Below, piece by piece: positions 1-13,139 of a stretch of DNA of 64,000 bases. The notes below the pieces were generated by a model. The model did no database searches, was not told where the DNA came from, and saw nothing but the letters and a program-made list of their open reading frames with translations. Origin of the DNA: Cymbidium sinense. Its lineage: Eukaryota; Streptophyta; Magnoliopsida; Asparagales; Orchidaceae. Numbering within the stretch: position 1 is the stretch's first letter; every line of letters begins with the position of its first letter. The stretch spans positions 77,268,494 through 77,332,493 of the forward strand of contig CM038221.1 in the NCBI GenBank assembly GCA_021442155.1, given 5' to 3'. The position numbers were made by a program, and so were the translations under genes.

Positions 1-199
1 CCTCCAAGGTTGTAATGGTCTCTAGTCTGCTTAGGTTTATTTGGGATAGCTACAGCTGTATGAAATCAAAGTGACAGAGTTGCTACAGAAGAAGCTGTGG
101 TGAATATTATAAATTTTTTTACTTTAAAATAGTTAGTCGTTTTTTGACCACGATTTTATCAGTCGTTGAAAACACTTTTCCCACCACAACTTCTTGAAA

Positions 200-3100
200 A
201 TTCGCTTAAAATGCGGTTTCCCAAATGTTACATGCGGTGCTCGTGACCTCACAGGAGAAAAGCTACCCCTAACGTAGCTTTAGAGAGATAATCTACTAAC
301 TTGGCCGAAAGATCCTAATCAATTGTCATGTGTTTCTTCATCCAAAGGGACCTTGTACGCCTAGGTGGTTGCTTGTTTAAGTGGAAATTGTAAGTCAACC
401 TTAGTTAACAAAGGATCATATGCCTGTCAAATGCACAATATGATTCACATTTCAAGGGACAACCATTAGAAAATTTGTAGGCTACAATTGTGACTGTAAT
501 TTAATAGTATCATTTTGCGACAAATTACTCGATCAAGAGGCTCTGGTTGTAACTATTATTTTTTATGATGTCATTAGATAACAAATTCACATGAATAGAA
601 TATACATGCCATCTCTTTACTGGAATAAAGATAATAATGCACTTGATATGATATTCGCTCCTTGGTGAACGAAGTTTTCTTAACTTTGTCACATTTGACA
701 AATTGTTATAAAGGGTGGATAGGTTTTACTTTAAGCAATGGGTTATGAATTTTATTTTAGAAAGTTTCTTAATTTTAATTTTTAAAGATATTTTATGATC
801 AATTGAAATTTGAATTTTGAGATAATGACACAAGAATTTCTAGAAATTTTAATATTAAGAACCCCTCTCTTTCAACATAATTATCATCGGGATATTATAT
901 TGATTAAACGTTGTTACTTTAGACCCTATTAATTCTTCTTGCTTACCAATAGATGATCAGGTTTATGATCTGTGTAGTTTAATTCATTTGAAAATTTGTC
1001 ACACTATAGATCTTATCAATTATTTTTGAGCATATCTACATGGTTAAAATTTAGTAATTAATTAGATCTTAGTAATTAATTAGATTATTACATTCTTGTT
1101 GATATTCAATTTATTCTAATTTGATTTAAAAATTCATACTTACTTTGATGGTAATATCCTCTTCAGTTAAAATATTTATTCAACACAACCATCATTAGGG
1201 TAGACTTTGCCAACTTTACTTGTTTGCAAGCAGCGACTCAAGTTTAAGGTTTATATTAAAAAAGATTTAATATGATTTAATATTGAAACTTTAAAATCTT
1301 GAAATTAATATCCCTACGGTTGAAATTTATAATCAATATTGCCATCATCAGGATAGACCTTCCCAAGTTTCCTTATTTTCTTGCAGAGGATTGGATACAT
1401 GATTTGCATTTAATAAATTCAAATTTGAGACAATTTAACATTAATACTTTGAAAAGTTAGACAATAATAATCCCCTCCGATTGAATTCAACAATCAACAC
1501 AATCATCACTGGGTATTTAGAGATAGCCACTTTCTAGTCATGTAACCAAATTAGCTTTCTCAAAGCCTTACTCAAGTAGAGAAGGTTATAATAACATCAA
1601 CCCAAACCTAATCTTAAGACTTAACCAGAAAATCAATCCGTGTAGCATTTTCAGACACTAAATTTAGATTTTTAACACATATATTGAGAGAATATTGATT
1701 TTAAATAGTTGCACATATTCATTCTTTCATTTTGTAAAACACTTGCACATGTTTTGAGACATTTTAAATTGGATTTAAGAAAATTCTCAAAATGTATGTG
1801 GATATTTCATCTTAAGTTATTTGCATGAGTTTTAAAAATATCAAATTTAGATGTTGTGTTACTCTAAAATGACTGCATAATTTCACCATTTAAGTTATTT
1901 ACACGCATCTCGATGCAATATGATTGAACATAAAGTCTTCTAATCCACATAAGTGCTTCACCCATTCATCTGAAAGCTTGCATAAATTTCAAAGCTCTTG
2001 AATTAGAGATAAGCTCACTTCAAGATGCATGTAAGCAATCATTTTTTATTTAAACTTTTGCAGATATTTCAAAATATTTAAGTTGAGCGATGTTTTTCAA
2101 CATATATGAATATTCTCTTTAAAATGTTATGTGAATTTTAAAATATTTGAATTGAAGCAAGGATATTTGCCTTGAAATGCATGTCGAATTATGTGTTCAA
2201 GTTTTTCACACATGTGTCAATGTAATATGGTTGAATTTGAGTTTATTTCATAATGTATGAAAGCATCATGTTGATGCATTTGAAAGCTTACACAAGTTTG
2301 AAGCACTCAAATAAGATAAAGAATCACTTCAAAACATGTACAATGAATTTACTGCTCAAGTATTTGCACATATTATGAAGAAGGAATTAGATATAGAATT
2401 TATCTTGTGCCACATGCAAGAGTTTAACTCTTTCAAACATTTGTACTGAATCATAAAGAATCAAATTTAAATGTAAAATTACATCCATTTAAATGTTTAA
2501 ACAAGTTCCAAAACCAAAATTCATTTCATATCAATGTTCAATGAAGACGTCCCATTCACATCCATTAATAAGTTGTTTCAATTTCATTTATGCTCACAAC
2601 AGAGCTATCAATCTTTTTGCAAATTCTTATTTCTCAATTTAAATTGTCTTTAATTCTCCTCATACAAAAAGAACTTGTCCAAACTTAACCCTTTTTGTTC
2701 TTTCAATGCATGATGTGGTATCATTGAATATATATTGAAGAGATCACTTGCATTTGTCGACAAGCATTTGAAGTCATTTCAAGCTTAGTTTAGATTTGTT
2801 TTAGACCTTTATAATTTGATCAATAAATCATCTATTGTATTTCAAGTGATCATTAAAAGTTCATTCGTATTGGTTAGTAAGATATCAAATCATATTCTTG
2901 TTAATAAACAAGTTATTAAATTTGTTGTGATTTAATTCATAATCAATTTGAGCCTCTTTAATTGATTCATTTGATGTTGTATTAGTTATAATTTCAAATA
3001 TGCATCTCATGATTTAAATTTTAATTCACATTCAGTTTTGTGATATATCAAGTTTTAAAAGTTCTTGTAAAATATTAATTTTTTTGTACATTCAGTTCAC

Positions 3101-4860
3101 AAAAAAATTTCGATAGCCTCCCGACATCATCCATATGTAGGGGGCTACCTCGGAGAGTAAGTCTTTTCTATCATGCCAAGAAAGGTGCACAGCATAAGAC
3201 TTCATAACAAAATATTTGTACTCAATCCAATAAAGACGCGATAGGGTTTCAAAATACACGTAAAAGATGAGCACAAAATTTCCTTGCCGCATTAGAACAA
3301 TGCGCATGAATATTTTTTTAAGCAATTTTTTTCACTACAATGAAATAATATGCACAGGTACTTATATTTCATGTTATTGTACCTTAGCATGTGAAATGAG
3401 CAATATAAACTTGCATTGGGCTTGATAACAAGGATTTGAGTGGAACTTGGGATAATCATAACTTGGATTCTAGCAATCAACAAAATGACAACTATAAATT
3501 TCTATAAGAACCCTAAATCCCAATTCTTCATTGTTAAACCATGAATGAAGTTAAGCTAATGTCAATCTTTCAGCAAAATTCAATGTAAACTCAACCAAAC
3601 AATAAGGACATCAATACTTGAATCCACAGAATCAAAATTTTTAGATTCAGTTCAATTCTAACTTATTCGGCACTAGTTTGGGGATTGTTGATATGTGAAA
3701 ATGCTGCTTCAGGATATGGGGAGTGAGGTGAGCTAAGGAAAGAGGTATAAGAAGAGTAGCACAATAAAACGGAAAGACAAAAAAAATTTCCTGCAGAATT
3801 CGATAATTTTGAAATAGCAAAAATGACATTTAGTTCCCCATAATCCTAATTCTATTTCCTTGCACTTTTTACTCTTAAGGCTTGGATTCAATCAATCCGT
3901 GTGATGGGCCAATTTAACCTGAATTTTCAAAGCCCACTTTTTCTTCTAAGCTTTATGTGACAAGTAGAAGGAACAACAACGAGATGGGCTAAAAAGGTGT
4001 GTGGGTACTAGGTGTTACGGGTTTTGGAAGGAGATCGGAGGTGGAGGGCTGCGTTTTAGTGGCTTGAATAAGAGGAATCAGACTGAAGAAAGAGAGCTTA
4101 TGGAAAGGGAGGAGTGACAGGAGATGAAGCTGAGTGTGTGTGATTTGAAAACAAAGATGGGAGAGAGATTAGGGAGTGGGATAGGGTGGAGCTGTGAGAG
4201 ACGGATGTCGAATGAGGAGTTCAGTTAGGCCTGCTTGGGGTGTTCGACCCTTTGCCTAAGATGGACTACGAGACTTTTAGATTTAGCATTCTTTTTTTTA
4301 TTTGGCATAATAGGGTTGTGGCTAATGGCGAAATTTGGACGGCTAATGAGATTTGGGGTTTGGAGAAACCGAGGAGGTAGAATTCAAGATATTTGGTGGC
4401 TGATAGGAATTGACAAATATTTTAACTGAGGGCTGTTAATATTATGATTAATAATTTTATATTTCAATGAATGTTTTGAAAATAAAATCTTCTCTTAAAT
4501 ATGCCCACCTCATGCATCTTGATTTGCAATATTGATTCGAAATGCGTGAATTTCATCAAAAATAATTTTGGGCAATATGGGTTTTGATTCTAGGTAATTT
4601 TAATGTTCTAGACGTAATGTTGATGCCCGTTTCGCGATTGGAGGTTGATTGGACAACTTTGGTGATGATTAAAATGATTTTAGGCTTAAATTGCTTAACA
4701 TCGCATCGACTCGGTCGATGCTCGCACAAACTTAGTCGATCGCGAATGCCATTTGATAGATTTTGATGTTTTGACGACAAGAGTGTAGTTCGAAGAAGGT
4801 CAGACGCCGTCGAGGCTCCTGACCTTGATATGCATGCATTTGCATTTAAAATTAATTTTG
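200..4860 (+). repeat. Family R interspersed repeat, copy 0 (diverged)
   Basis: This is the most diverged copy of a ~4 kb repeat family that recurs at 6.8-11.05 kb and 35.1-43.85 kb. Three landmarks appear in the same order as in the second copy. A ~200 bp block at about 300-520 aligns by eye with 7,050-7,310. A block at about 1,600-1,690 (containing cttaagact and cagacact) matches 7,730-7,800. A purine-rich stretch lies at about 3,970-4,230. A terminal unit lies at about 4,600-4,860 (containing tttgatagattttgatgtt) and matches the terminal units at 10.4-11.05 kb. Between 1,700 and 2,960 there are loose repeats, for example gaaagcttgcataaatttca near 1,970 and gaaagcttacacaagtttga near 2,275. 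No reading frame is convincing. The element class is unknown: it could be LTR-type or a non-autonomous carrier. Confidence 0.5.
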
Positions 4861-5038
4861 CTCAATCTAACAATTATTAAACGACGCAACATACTTAATT
4901 TGGTTAATTTTTTATATTTTGTATGCCCCTACATAACTTATTTTTTGAATCGATGATGTTGTGATCAGTTTTGTTCAAGATTGAGAGATTTTGACTTTAA
5001 TTTACATTACATCGCATTCATTGATTATCGATTCGATC

Positions 5039-5179
5039 TTATGTGTCCAACTTGCATCTGGCCTGTTGTGTGATAGAAAAGTTCCACTTAAACTTAAGGA
5101 AAAATTTTATAAGATGGTGGTAAGACTTGCAATGACTTATGGTGCAGAATGTTGGCCAATAAAAGAGAAGCAAGACTAA
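5039..5179 (+). pseudogene. LINE (non-LTR retrotransposon) ORF2 C-terminal fragment
   Basis: An open stretch of about 46 codons reads ASGLLCDRKVPLKLKEKF followed by YKMVVRLAMTYGAECWP, then a stop. This is the signature of the region after the reverse transcriptase in plant LINE-like polyproteins, which usually runs on for another 60-100 residues. Only this small piece survives. Upstream, no frame continues the reverse transcriptase and the sequence returns to AT-rich non-coding DNA. It is a dead fragment, identified by motif memory rather than by a search. Confidence 0.75.
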
Positions 5180-6820
5180 AATTTTATTTAGTAATCAAGA
5201 GTTACTTCATAACTAAATGGCCTTGGCATCTATAGTGAATAATCAAGCAATCCTAACTTGGGACCACTTGCAAAGCTTCACATGGATTGCTGCTATATAG
5301 CTGCAATCACAAAACAAAGAATAATAATAATTTGTTAAGTCAAAAAACTATTCAATGTAAATTAAGCCAAATTTGGAAGCAATGATTACAATTCACCGGC
5401 ACCCTTCAATCAATCTCTTCCTTAATTTGGAGAAGTCAACTTATACAAATTTTTAGCAAAATTTACTTCTTTTCAATCACATAGTTTTTACCTGGAAGAA
5501 GAGAAGGCTAACCAGGCATGCATAGAAAGTTGATTATACTTGTTTGGTTTATTTTCTACATTAAAAGGTAATTTAAAATCTAATGATGAAGTTATATCTT
5601 CAAGCATGTTTTGGTTGGAGATATGGCCATGATCTTATGCACATGTGATGGAGATGCATCATGAGTCTGTGCACACATGTGTGCTTAAGCTTATAAAAAA
5701 GTCATGCTAAACTTATGTTTTCTCGAATTTAATTTTAATTTTGGTTAATTTGAAGTGGGACATTTTGACAATGATATGTTGAGCTTGATTTGAGAGAATC
5801 CTCTATACTTGAATAAATTGATTCACACTTAATAGGAATTTAATTAAGCTTGCCTAACATATATGGTATATATTTATGTTCAAAAGGATTAGACCTCGAC
5901 TTGGTTGGGGTCAAATGGACTCATTGGAAATTCAAGGCAAACATATTTAGAATGAAAACAAGCAGTCATAAGCAAGCCCAAGGTTTGACTTAAGATCTAT
6001 AAATTTAGATAACTAAGTTAACTTCAATTTTACTTCAATTAAAGCTAAAGTTTAAATTGGTTAATTGAGTCATGATTAGCTCTTTAAGTTCACTAAAGAT
6101 TCATAAGACTATAAATAATACTAAGTAATAGGGCTCAATTAAATTGATTCAACCATGATTTAGGTATTTATGATGCTTTCTTAGTCCAATATAACTAAAA
6201 AAAAGACCAACCAAATTAACATGTGGTCAATTAATCAAGCATAATGGTTGTTTCAATTCTAAATAAGGTGGGAAGGTCCATCTTATGTTATATGGTCAAT
6301 AATGACAAAACTAGCTTAATCATATCATCCAAATTTTGTGCTATGGCTACCTACTTCTCATAAAGGATCAACATAACCAAGTATGTCATTTGGGATTACA
6401 AGCAAAAGAAGAGCAAATGATTGAATTGGGTTGATATTCGATCATAAATTTTATATTTATTTTGCTAAGGATCATAATAGGGAGAATTATGTTGCACCTT
6501 AAGCCGATGAAGAATCAACTTCTCTCCATGCAAAACTCTTCTTAGAGTTTGACAAAGCAAAAATAAAAAATAAAAAATTTAACTTACCATTTGGACAAAA
6601 AAACTTAAATTTTTGCATGCTCGTGAATAAAATGGGCATCTCATTTAGACTATTCTAATGACACTAATAATGTACAAATTTGATTACAAATGTGCCCAGA
6701 TAAATTAATTAAAGTGGATTCGAGCAAGTGGACTCCACCACTCTTCCTTTTCTGTAATTTTCAGAAGGCAGATGAGATAGTAGAAAAGACACTACCCAGA
6801 GATTTCATCCTCATTTTGTG
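5180..6820. other. AT-rich stretch, nothing recognised
   Basis: About 1.6 kb of AT-rich sequence between the LINE fragment and family R copy 1. Only short chance frames are present and I see no repeat structure, splice-flanked exon or transposon end. Confidence 0.5.
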
Positions 6821-7049
6821 AGAACTTTAGATCTAGTTCCAGGTTTCTTATAGGCGCAAGCCCCTATAGTTAATTACCCCTCCCAATATGTGAGAGAGAA
6901 CTTTCGATTAAGGCTAGTTATTAGATCGCAAAATGCGTAGCATATAGTAGCAGTATGTAGAGTTTTAAAATTTAGATTATGAAATTTATCATTTTGATTT
7001 AAACTGCATGGTTGGGGAATGATGCCACGATCTAGATCTCAGATGTCAT

Positions 7050-7320
7050 CCGAGCCCCCTAATCTACTTAATCAGAGGAGGTAGTCGACCCAACTTGACA
7101 GAAGAATCCTCATCAGCAACACATGGGTTACGTCGTCCAAGAAATCCTTGTAGAACTGGGATGGTGTTTGTCTATGGAGACAATCTTAAGTCTACCTTAG
7201 CTGACAGAGGGTTGTTTGCCCTATCAAGTATACCATATGATTCACAATTCAAATGGCAAAGCCATTGGGGAGCATACGGGCTACGATCATGATCGTAATA
7301 TAATGGAGCTGCCAAACCAC
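7050..7320 (+). repeat. Conserved core (block X) of family R
   Basis: A ~180-270 bp segment recognisable in three copies: here, at about 300-520 (plus) and at about 37,240-37,520 (minus). Shared words include gaaatccttgta, taagtctacctt and agcatacgggt followed by tacg/ctacgatcatgat. The flanks of each copy are less alike, so this block seems to be the best preserved part of the family. Each copy can be read in short frames on one strand or the other, but the frames do not agree between copies, so I do not call a gene. Confidence 0.55.
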
Positions 7321-9139
7321 TGATCACGTGACCGGTCATGATTGCTTCATCATGGAGCTCAAAGCCACGAAGAGGACACGCCAGCCTTACCAAGAAGATT
7401 GATTGAGAATGAACATAATAAAATACTTGATTTGACATTAGCTCTTTTATGAGCTAGAGTTTTCTTAACTTATCACCCTCGACAAACAATTACGGAAGGT
7501 GGATAGATTGAGTTTGGTTTAAGTTTATAGTGATAGGGTTTTATTTAAGCAGTTTTCGATTGATATTTGAAAATTGATTGATTAGAATATGTTTAAGAGT
7601 TTTAGATCTTATCAACTCTATTTAGCTGCTAACAGAGGATTATTTCTACTATCGCTTGACAAAATTAATTTTTTAGATATTTTACTGATTTGAAACTCTT
7701 ATTATAGATTTTAGGTTTTATTAACTCAGACCCAGTCTTAAGACTAAACAGGGAAGCAACCCACGCAACATCCTCAGACACTTGAATTTTAGCATTCAAC
7801 ATAGTGGCGGGGCACATGCGGGTGTATTTAAGAATTTTAGATAGTTTTTATTCATGAGTTATGATATCGATTTTGTATTTTCATTTAATTCTAATTTAGC
7901 CTGCGTAGCCTTTTTAGACATTAAAATTTACACTTCAATTCTCTATATCCGAGCACATACAGATATTTATAGCTTAGCTAATTTCATCTAATTAATAAAA
8001 TATTGATCTTGAAAATAATAATTAGGATGAAATTCTTCAATTTTTTGATCGAAAAAAGCGTTATGATTTTTATAGAACTAGATTTAGTATCGTCTTCTGT
8101 CTGCTTATACAAAGAGTTGTAAATTCGGTGACGAAGAAGGCGTTCTGATTTAGATTGTAGTTTAAAACACTACTAACACTTAGTTTACTTGTTGAGCTTT
8201 TACAATTCTCTCAATTTGTTTATGCTCAATTTACATCAATTTTGATAAGTTATGTCGATTTCAATATTTATTACTTTAGCCTACTGTGCTTATTAGCAGA
8301 TACAATCACCTCCAAATTCATATAAGAGTTATTAAACCCAATTTAGATTCATCTTTAGATTTTGAGTTTATTGTTATGCGTTTAGCATTAGTCTCGCCCC
8401 CAAAAAAAAAAATTTCAATTAAAGCTTTTCTAATTTTGAGGAATTTACAAAAGAAGAGAACTCACTTTGTCACTTCAATTTAAGCCATAGAAGTTTGCAA
8501 TTAGAGTTCGTGCGTTTAGTATTAATCTACTCCAAAGTTTGTAAGTTTAATATTAGCCTCTCCCAAATTTTACCTGCATTTTAAATGAATATTTTATTCT
8601 TTCCAAAATTTACTTTAAACCCCCCCTTTTTATTCGAGACTTTTAGTTTAAAATTAGGTGCAAGTTTTCTTACTTAGTACTCCTAAGTTAGCTCATTTTA
8701 CCCTCAACTTTTTTTTTCTAAGTCAAAGATTTACACCTGACAATTCTCCCCGATCATCCCGTGTAGGGCTTCATCTGAGTGTTTGGCCTACTCGGTATGC
8801 CCTATTGAGAGTAGCGAGTGGTGTCTTTAAACTTGAAAATAGACAAATGCAATATATATTCATTTCCCCTTTTTTTTTTCTAAGTTTGAAAAATTAGACA
8901 AAATTTGGCGATATTTAGAGACATCTAACAAGGTTTACTCTACACGCCTGTTGAAGCGTAGGTGTCATGACACCACCGCTTTTCATCTCGTCACACCCAG
9001 TTGATCACAACGAGGTCTTCAAACCTGCAAAGCAACACAAACATGTATATATATATATATTCACATTCATAGATCCCACATGTTCGGCGTGAGGTCTGCA
9101 AGGGTAGTAAAGGAACAGGTTAGATGTGAATGAATGTAG

Positions 9140-9490
9140 GGCGAAGATGCGAAAAAATTGAAAGAAGAATTCACATGTTGACGATGTTCTTCCCCGGTTT
9201 GCGGCGGAGCAGAAACGGGACGGCTAAAGCGAGGGGTGCGATGCCGAAAATCGAAAGAAGAATTTGCCTGTTGATGATGTTCTTCCCCAATTTACAACGC
9301 AGTGGAAAAGGGATGGCTAAAGCGAGGGTGCGGCGTCGAAAATCGAAAGAAGAATTCGTCTGTTGACGATGTTCTTCCCTGACGGCGGTCTGAAAACGGA
9401 CTAAAAGTGAGAAGATGAAAATCGAAGGAAGAATTCACCTGTTGACGATATTCTTCCCTAATTTACGACGCAGCGAAAACGGGTGCAACG
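9140..9490 (+). repeat. ~93 bp tandem array inside family R copy 1
   Basis: Four units are seen. The word tgttga(c/t)gat(g/a)ttcttccc recurs at about 9,176, 9,269, 9,361 and 9,440, giving spacings of 93, 92 and 79 bp. Each unit contains gaaaatcgaa(a/g)gaagaatt. The related array in the other copy (38,340-38,612) has a ~90 bp spacing. Confidence 0.85.
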
Positions 9491-10286
9491 GGCTTGGATT
9501 GCGCAGAACAAAGCAAGATGAGAAGTCTCGTTATGTTCCTCCCCTTTGCTTTGGGTATGTATGGCGTTGATTTAGAAAATGGAAATGTTCTTCCCACAAA
9601 GCCACCCTCAACGAGATCTGATTGGTCGTGAACGCGAATAAGGCAGGGTAGGAAGGCTAATGGGTTGTAGGAAGGAGCGTGGACTAGGGTGGGGATGCGG
9701 CAAGAATGGCCTGACACAGTAGGTGTTTCACGAGGCTGGTCCTGGATGGAGGCTAAGTTAGTGTGGGTTCTGGCGTGAATGGGCGAACAGGTCGCATGGT
9801 AGAATCGAAGCCGGAGCTGGTTCTGGACGCGAGTCGGGGAGTGGAGTCGGGACGCGCTAGGCAGTTCACACTGCCAGAGAGCTGCTTACGGAGCACATGT
9901 TTTTCCGGTCGCATGGATGGATTACACGCAGTTTTGCATGGCAGGCCGGAGGAATTGTGCCGGCGAGAGGATTTTGCGTGGAATGGACTTCCAGCGTGCG
10001 CAGGTGGAAGAAACCGAGAGGGGAGGAATTTTACCTGTGTTTTTTCTTTGTTTTTGGTTGGGGAGAGAGAGGAGAGATTGGGAGAGAATAATACAAGATT
10101 TGAAAAATGAGAGGGAGAATGATAGATGGGGAGGAGGGAGTAGTTTTTCAGTTTTTTTTTTTTTTTGAAAACTAGAAAAAAGCAAAAATGGGGGGAATGG
10201 TTGCGGAGTGGGGGTAATTTAAGAATTTTAAAATTAGTTTTAAATTTGTTAAATGATTTAAATGTCGATTTGTCGCAGAACGTATA

Positions 10287-10287
<1 letters not shown>

Positions 10288-10370
<83 letters not shown>
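10288..10370. repeat. (TA)n microsatellite at the A/B junction of family R
   Basis: About 83 bp of pure alternating TA. It sits between block A and the terminal units. A (TA)n run occurs at the same internal position in the inverted copy (36,531-36,591), so the run belongs to the family rather than being an independent microsatellite. Confidence 0.95.
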
Positions 10371-10373
<3 letters not shown>

Positions 10374-10379
10374 TTAAAG

Positions 10380-11050
10380 TAATTTCATTGAACGTTCCGA
10401 CGGAGCCATTTGGTTTAAGTTGGTGCCAAATTGAGTCAATTTCAGCTCAAAATGCATGTCGCCACTTTTGACCGCTTGATTTTCATGCAGACTCATCCAA
10501 ATTGAGTGCGAACAGTCTTATTTGATAGATTTCGCGTTTTGAAGCCAATAACATGATCAATTTCTTCAACGGAGGTCGTTTGATTCTGTCGCCTTCGACC
10601 CTTATATACGCGTATCGTTGACAACTCGTTTGACGGCTGTATCGTCATGCAATATTTATATCCTGACTAATTTCGACGTTCTGAACGCGATGACGAAGTC
10701 CGTTTGTCGATCGGAGGTCATTTGACTTGATTTCGGTGACGTCCTATACATTTCAGCCTCGATTTGCGCACTATCACTTCAAATCACTCGACATTTGCAC
10801 AGACTCATCTGAATTGAGAGCGAACAGTCTCATTTGATAGATTTTGATATTTTGAAACTGCCAACATGATCAATTTTATGAATTATAATTCGATCATCAT
10901 CAGCTTCTCGACTTATATGCGTGATTGATACCGGCGCTTAATCGATTAGATTTGACAATATTTATATTTTAATCAATTTCGACGTTCTGAATGCGAATAA
11001 ATCCTTTCATCGATTGAAGATCATTTCGACCATTTTCAGTGACGTACATT
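10380..11050 (+). repeat. Family R terminal tandem units (B units)
   Basis: Two imperfect ~310 bp units. Each contains cagactcatc followed by (c/t)(a/g)aattgag, then ttgatagattt(t/c)g, an ATTTATAT motif with an atttcgacgttctgaa motif, and a (g/a)tcgat(c/t)g(g/a)a segment. The word cagactcat starts near 10,488 and 10,800. The same units recur at 43,180-43,850 (plus) and 35,105-36,520 (minus). Confidence 0.75.
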
Positions 11051-11942
11051 ATTGATAAAAAAATTATAATTTAATTTTTGTAAAATAAAAAAATTTATAT
11101 ATCTAATATAATTTTTTCATATAATAAAATTTTTTTATAGTTATTTCATTATTATTATTTATATAATTGCATCTTAACTTTTTGTTTATAATTTTATCGC
11201 ATAATTATTAATTAACTTTTTATTTAGTTAACTTATTACATAATTAATAAATAATAAACAACATTATCATTCATTTAAATACTACTTTGCCAGCTTAATG
11301 CTAATTAAATTTTTTTTTTGATTAGTATTCCTATATGTTACGTTTACTACTAATTATTTGTTTTGTAGTCTAATCACTAATAAATATTGCTCTATTAGTC
11401 ATCATTATTGTTTTATAATTGGTTGCCTGATTTAGATGTACAAATAGATAAATAATAATAATGTAATTATAACCAATAGGGTAGTAATGATCAATAATTA
11501 ATATAACATGTTTTATAGTTGTTTAATAGCATGAAGCAAAAAAAAAAAAAATGTTTAATTTATAATGATATTTTTCATAATCCCACTCACTTTATGATAT
11601 GTGACTTCGAACATAACTTATCCGATCACCCAAACACCTCGTAGCTTCAAACATAAAAAAAACACTTCGTAGCTTTTCCCATTATTAAAAAAAACAAAAA
11701 TAAATTCATTTATTCACATTTTCAAAGTAAATCCGATCACCCAAACACCCAATATAAAAATCAAGAAGGATTCATTTTCATTCCAACTGCAACTAAACAT
11801 ACCTTCAATAAAACAGAAACCTGGAGCAGGTGGCTCCTTCATAGAACTTTTGCTAGAAAATTACAAAAATTCATCACATTAAATGCTGGATCAGTTTACA
11901 ATATTTCTGGAAGCAGACAATACAACGAATCATCTTTCTGCC
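11051..11942. other. AT-rich stretch and 3' flank of the Borealin-like gene
   Basis: About 0.9 kb with very high AT and no coding signal. The phrase tccgatcacccaaacacc occurs twice, near 11,619 and 11,731, a small direct duplication. The last ~100 bp would be the 3' untranslated region of the minus-strand Borealin-like gene if that gene is transcribed. Confidence 0.4.
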
Positions 11943-12049
11943 CTATACAGAGGGATCGCCATGAGAACCATCACCAGATTCTGCAAAGAATCAGCAAAGA
12001 ATCAGTGAATAATTCAAACCATGTATATAGAAGATAACAGAGAAGAAAA

Positions 12050-12458
12050 TAGGAGTGTAAACGAATCAAGCTGACTCATGAGCCAACTCGAGTTTGGCTC
12101 GATAAATGATTCATGAGCTTAATGAGCCAACAAGCTCTGACTCAACTTGTTAGCTCATGAGCCAGCTCGATTAATAAATATTAATATAAAATATACTTAA
12201 AATATATTAGAATTTAATAATTTAAGTATAAAAATATTTAAAACCTACATCTCGTTCTCTTACATCAAGTAATATCTTATTATTATTTCTTCTAATTTCT
12301 TAAATTTTTATTATTTTTATCATAATAATTTTATCTCTTTCATACTAAATGAGCCAACATGTGAGCCATTCGAACTCGTAAAATAAATTTTCAGACTCTG
12401 ATAAATTAATCAAACTCAAGTTCAAGATAAGGATGACTCGAGCTAGTTTACACTCCTA
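12050..12458. mobile_element. hAT-type MITE in the last intron of the Borealin-like gene
   Basis: A 409 bp element with perfect 13 bp terminal inverted repeats: TAGGAGTGTAAAC at the left, GTTTACACTCCTA at the right. The interior is rich in gagcca/ctcgag-type words on both strands (ctcatgagccaactcgag near the left end), typical of a widespread plant hAT-derived MITE group. An 8 bp target duplication is not clear (gaagaaaa versus agtaagaa), so the insertion is probably old. It lies wholly inside the 12,505-11,981 intron and does not touch the splice sites. Confidence 0.7.
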
Positions 12459-12644
12459 AGTAAGAATGTGAGTAAATTTTGAAGAAAATGAGGGAGGAAA
12501 TAAACCATGAATTGCTTCCAGGTGATCTTCCTTATAAACACCCAACGGCGAGCCACGGACTGAAAGAAGCATTTCGCCTTGCATGGGCGGCCTAGAAGTT
12601 CTCGGCGTCGGCGCCATGCCGAATGACGACCGGTTGCTCATGCC

Positions 12645-13139
12645 CTGTGACAGTGATGTTCATAAGCAATACAAGTAGTAAATTAGAGACAAAACATGAT
12701 GACAAATAATCACATATATATGCTTAAGCTAACAAGCAATATGATAAACAGCATCACTTGCCCACACAGTGAAAGTACCAAAGCATTTCTTCAAGAATAT
12801 ATGTTTGAAAACAGTTCATCAATTATTTCACAGCCATTAGTAATTTAATGATGTTTAGCGAATAATTGGCTGATTTATAGGCAGACAAAGAAAAGGAGTT
12901 TCTCATGAGTAGTGGAGTAACAGAAGAATGGGCAGAAGCCATTAATAAACATTTCACACGAAATATTAGTAATGGTTCAACTTGAGAACTAGAATTATTA
13001 CTCATATCCCACCTATATAAAGTCAGCAATTTGAAATTTCATTTATCAGTAGTTCTGCCAGAGGTGTAAAACTTATTCTTGAATTCTTTAAGAGACTTGA
13101 GAGCCCAAATTTGGAAGTTATACAACTACAGCATAATTA
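12645..13139. other. Intron sequence of the Borealin-like gene
   Basis: About 0.5 kb of AT-rich intron between exon 12,644-12,506 and the putative PIF/Harbinger insertion. No coding signal on either strand is supported. Confidence 0.5.

Larger units (their letters stand above)
6830..11050 (+). repeat. Family R interspersed repeat, copy 1 (most complete)
   Basis: This is the reference copy of family R. Order along the plus strand: block X (about 6,860-7,440), an AT-rich spacer, block Y (about 8,640-9,060), a ~93 bp tandem array (9,140-9,490), a purine-rich block P (about 9,480-10,170), a short block A, a (TA)n run (10,288-10,370) and terminal units B (10,380-11,050). X, P, A, (TA)n and B recur inverted at 35.1-37.7 kb. 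Y, the array, P, A and B recur directly at 37.8-43.85 kb. The purine-rich block makes short frames on both strands that look like compositional noise. Class and true ends are unknown; I found no clear target-site duplication. Confidence 0.6.

Noticed and set aside
4235..4429. Short stretch reading IWHNRVVANGEIWTANEIWG in another frame
   Set aside because: It resembles LINE C-terminal sequence only weakly and has no flanking support; it is inside a family R copy.
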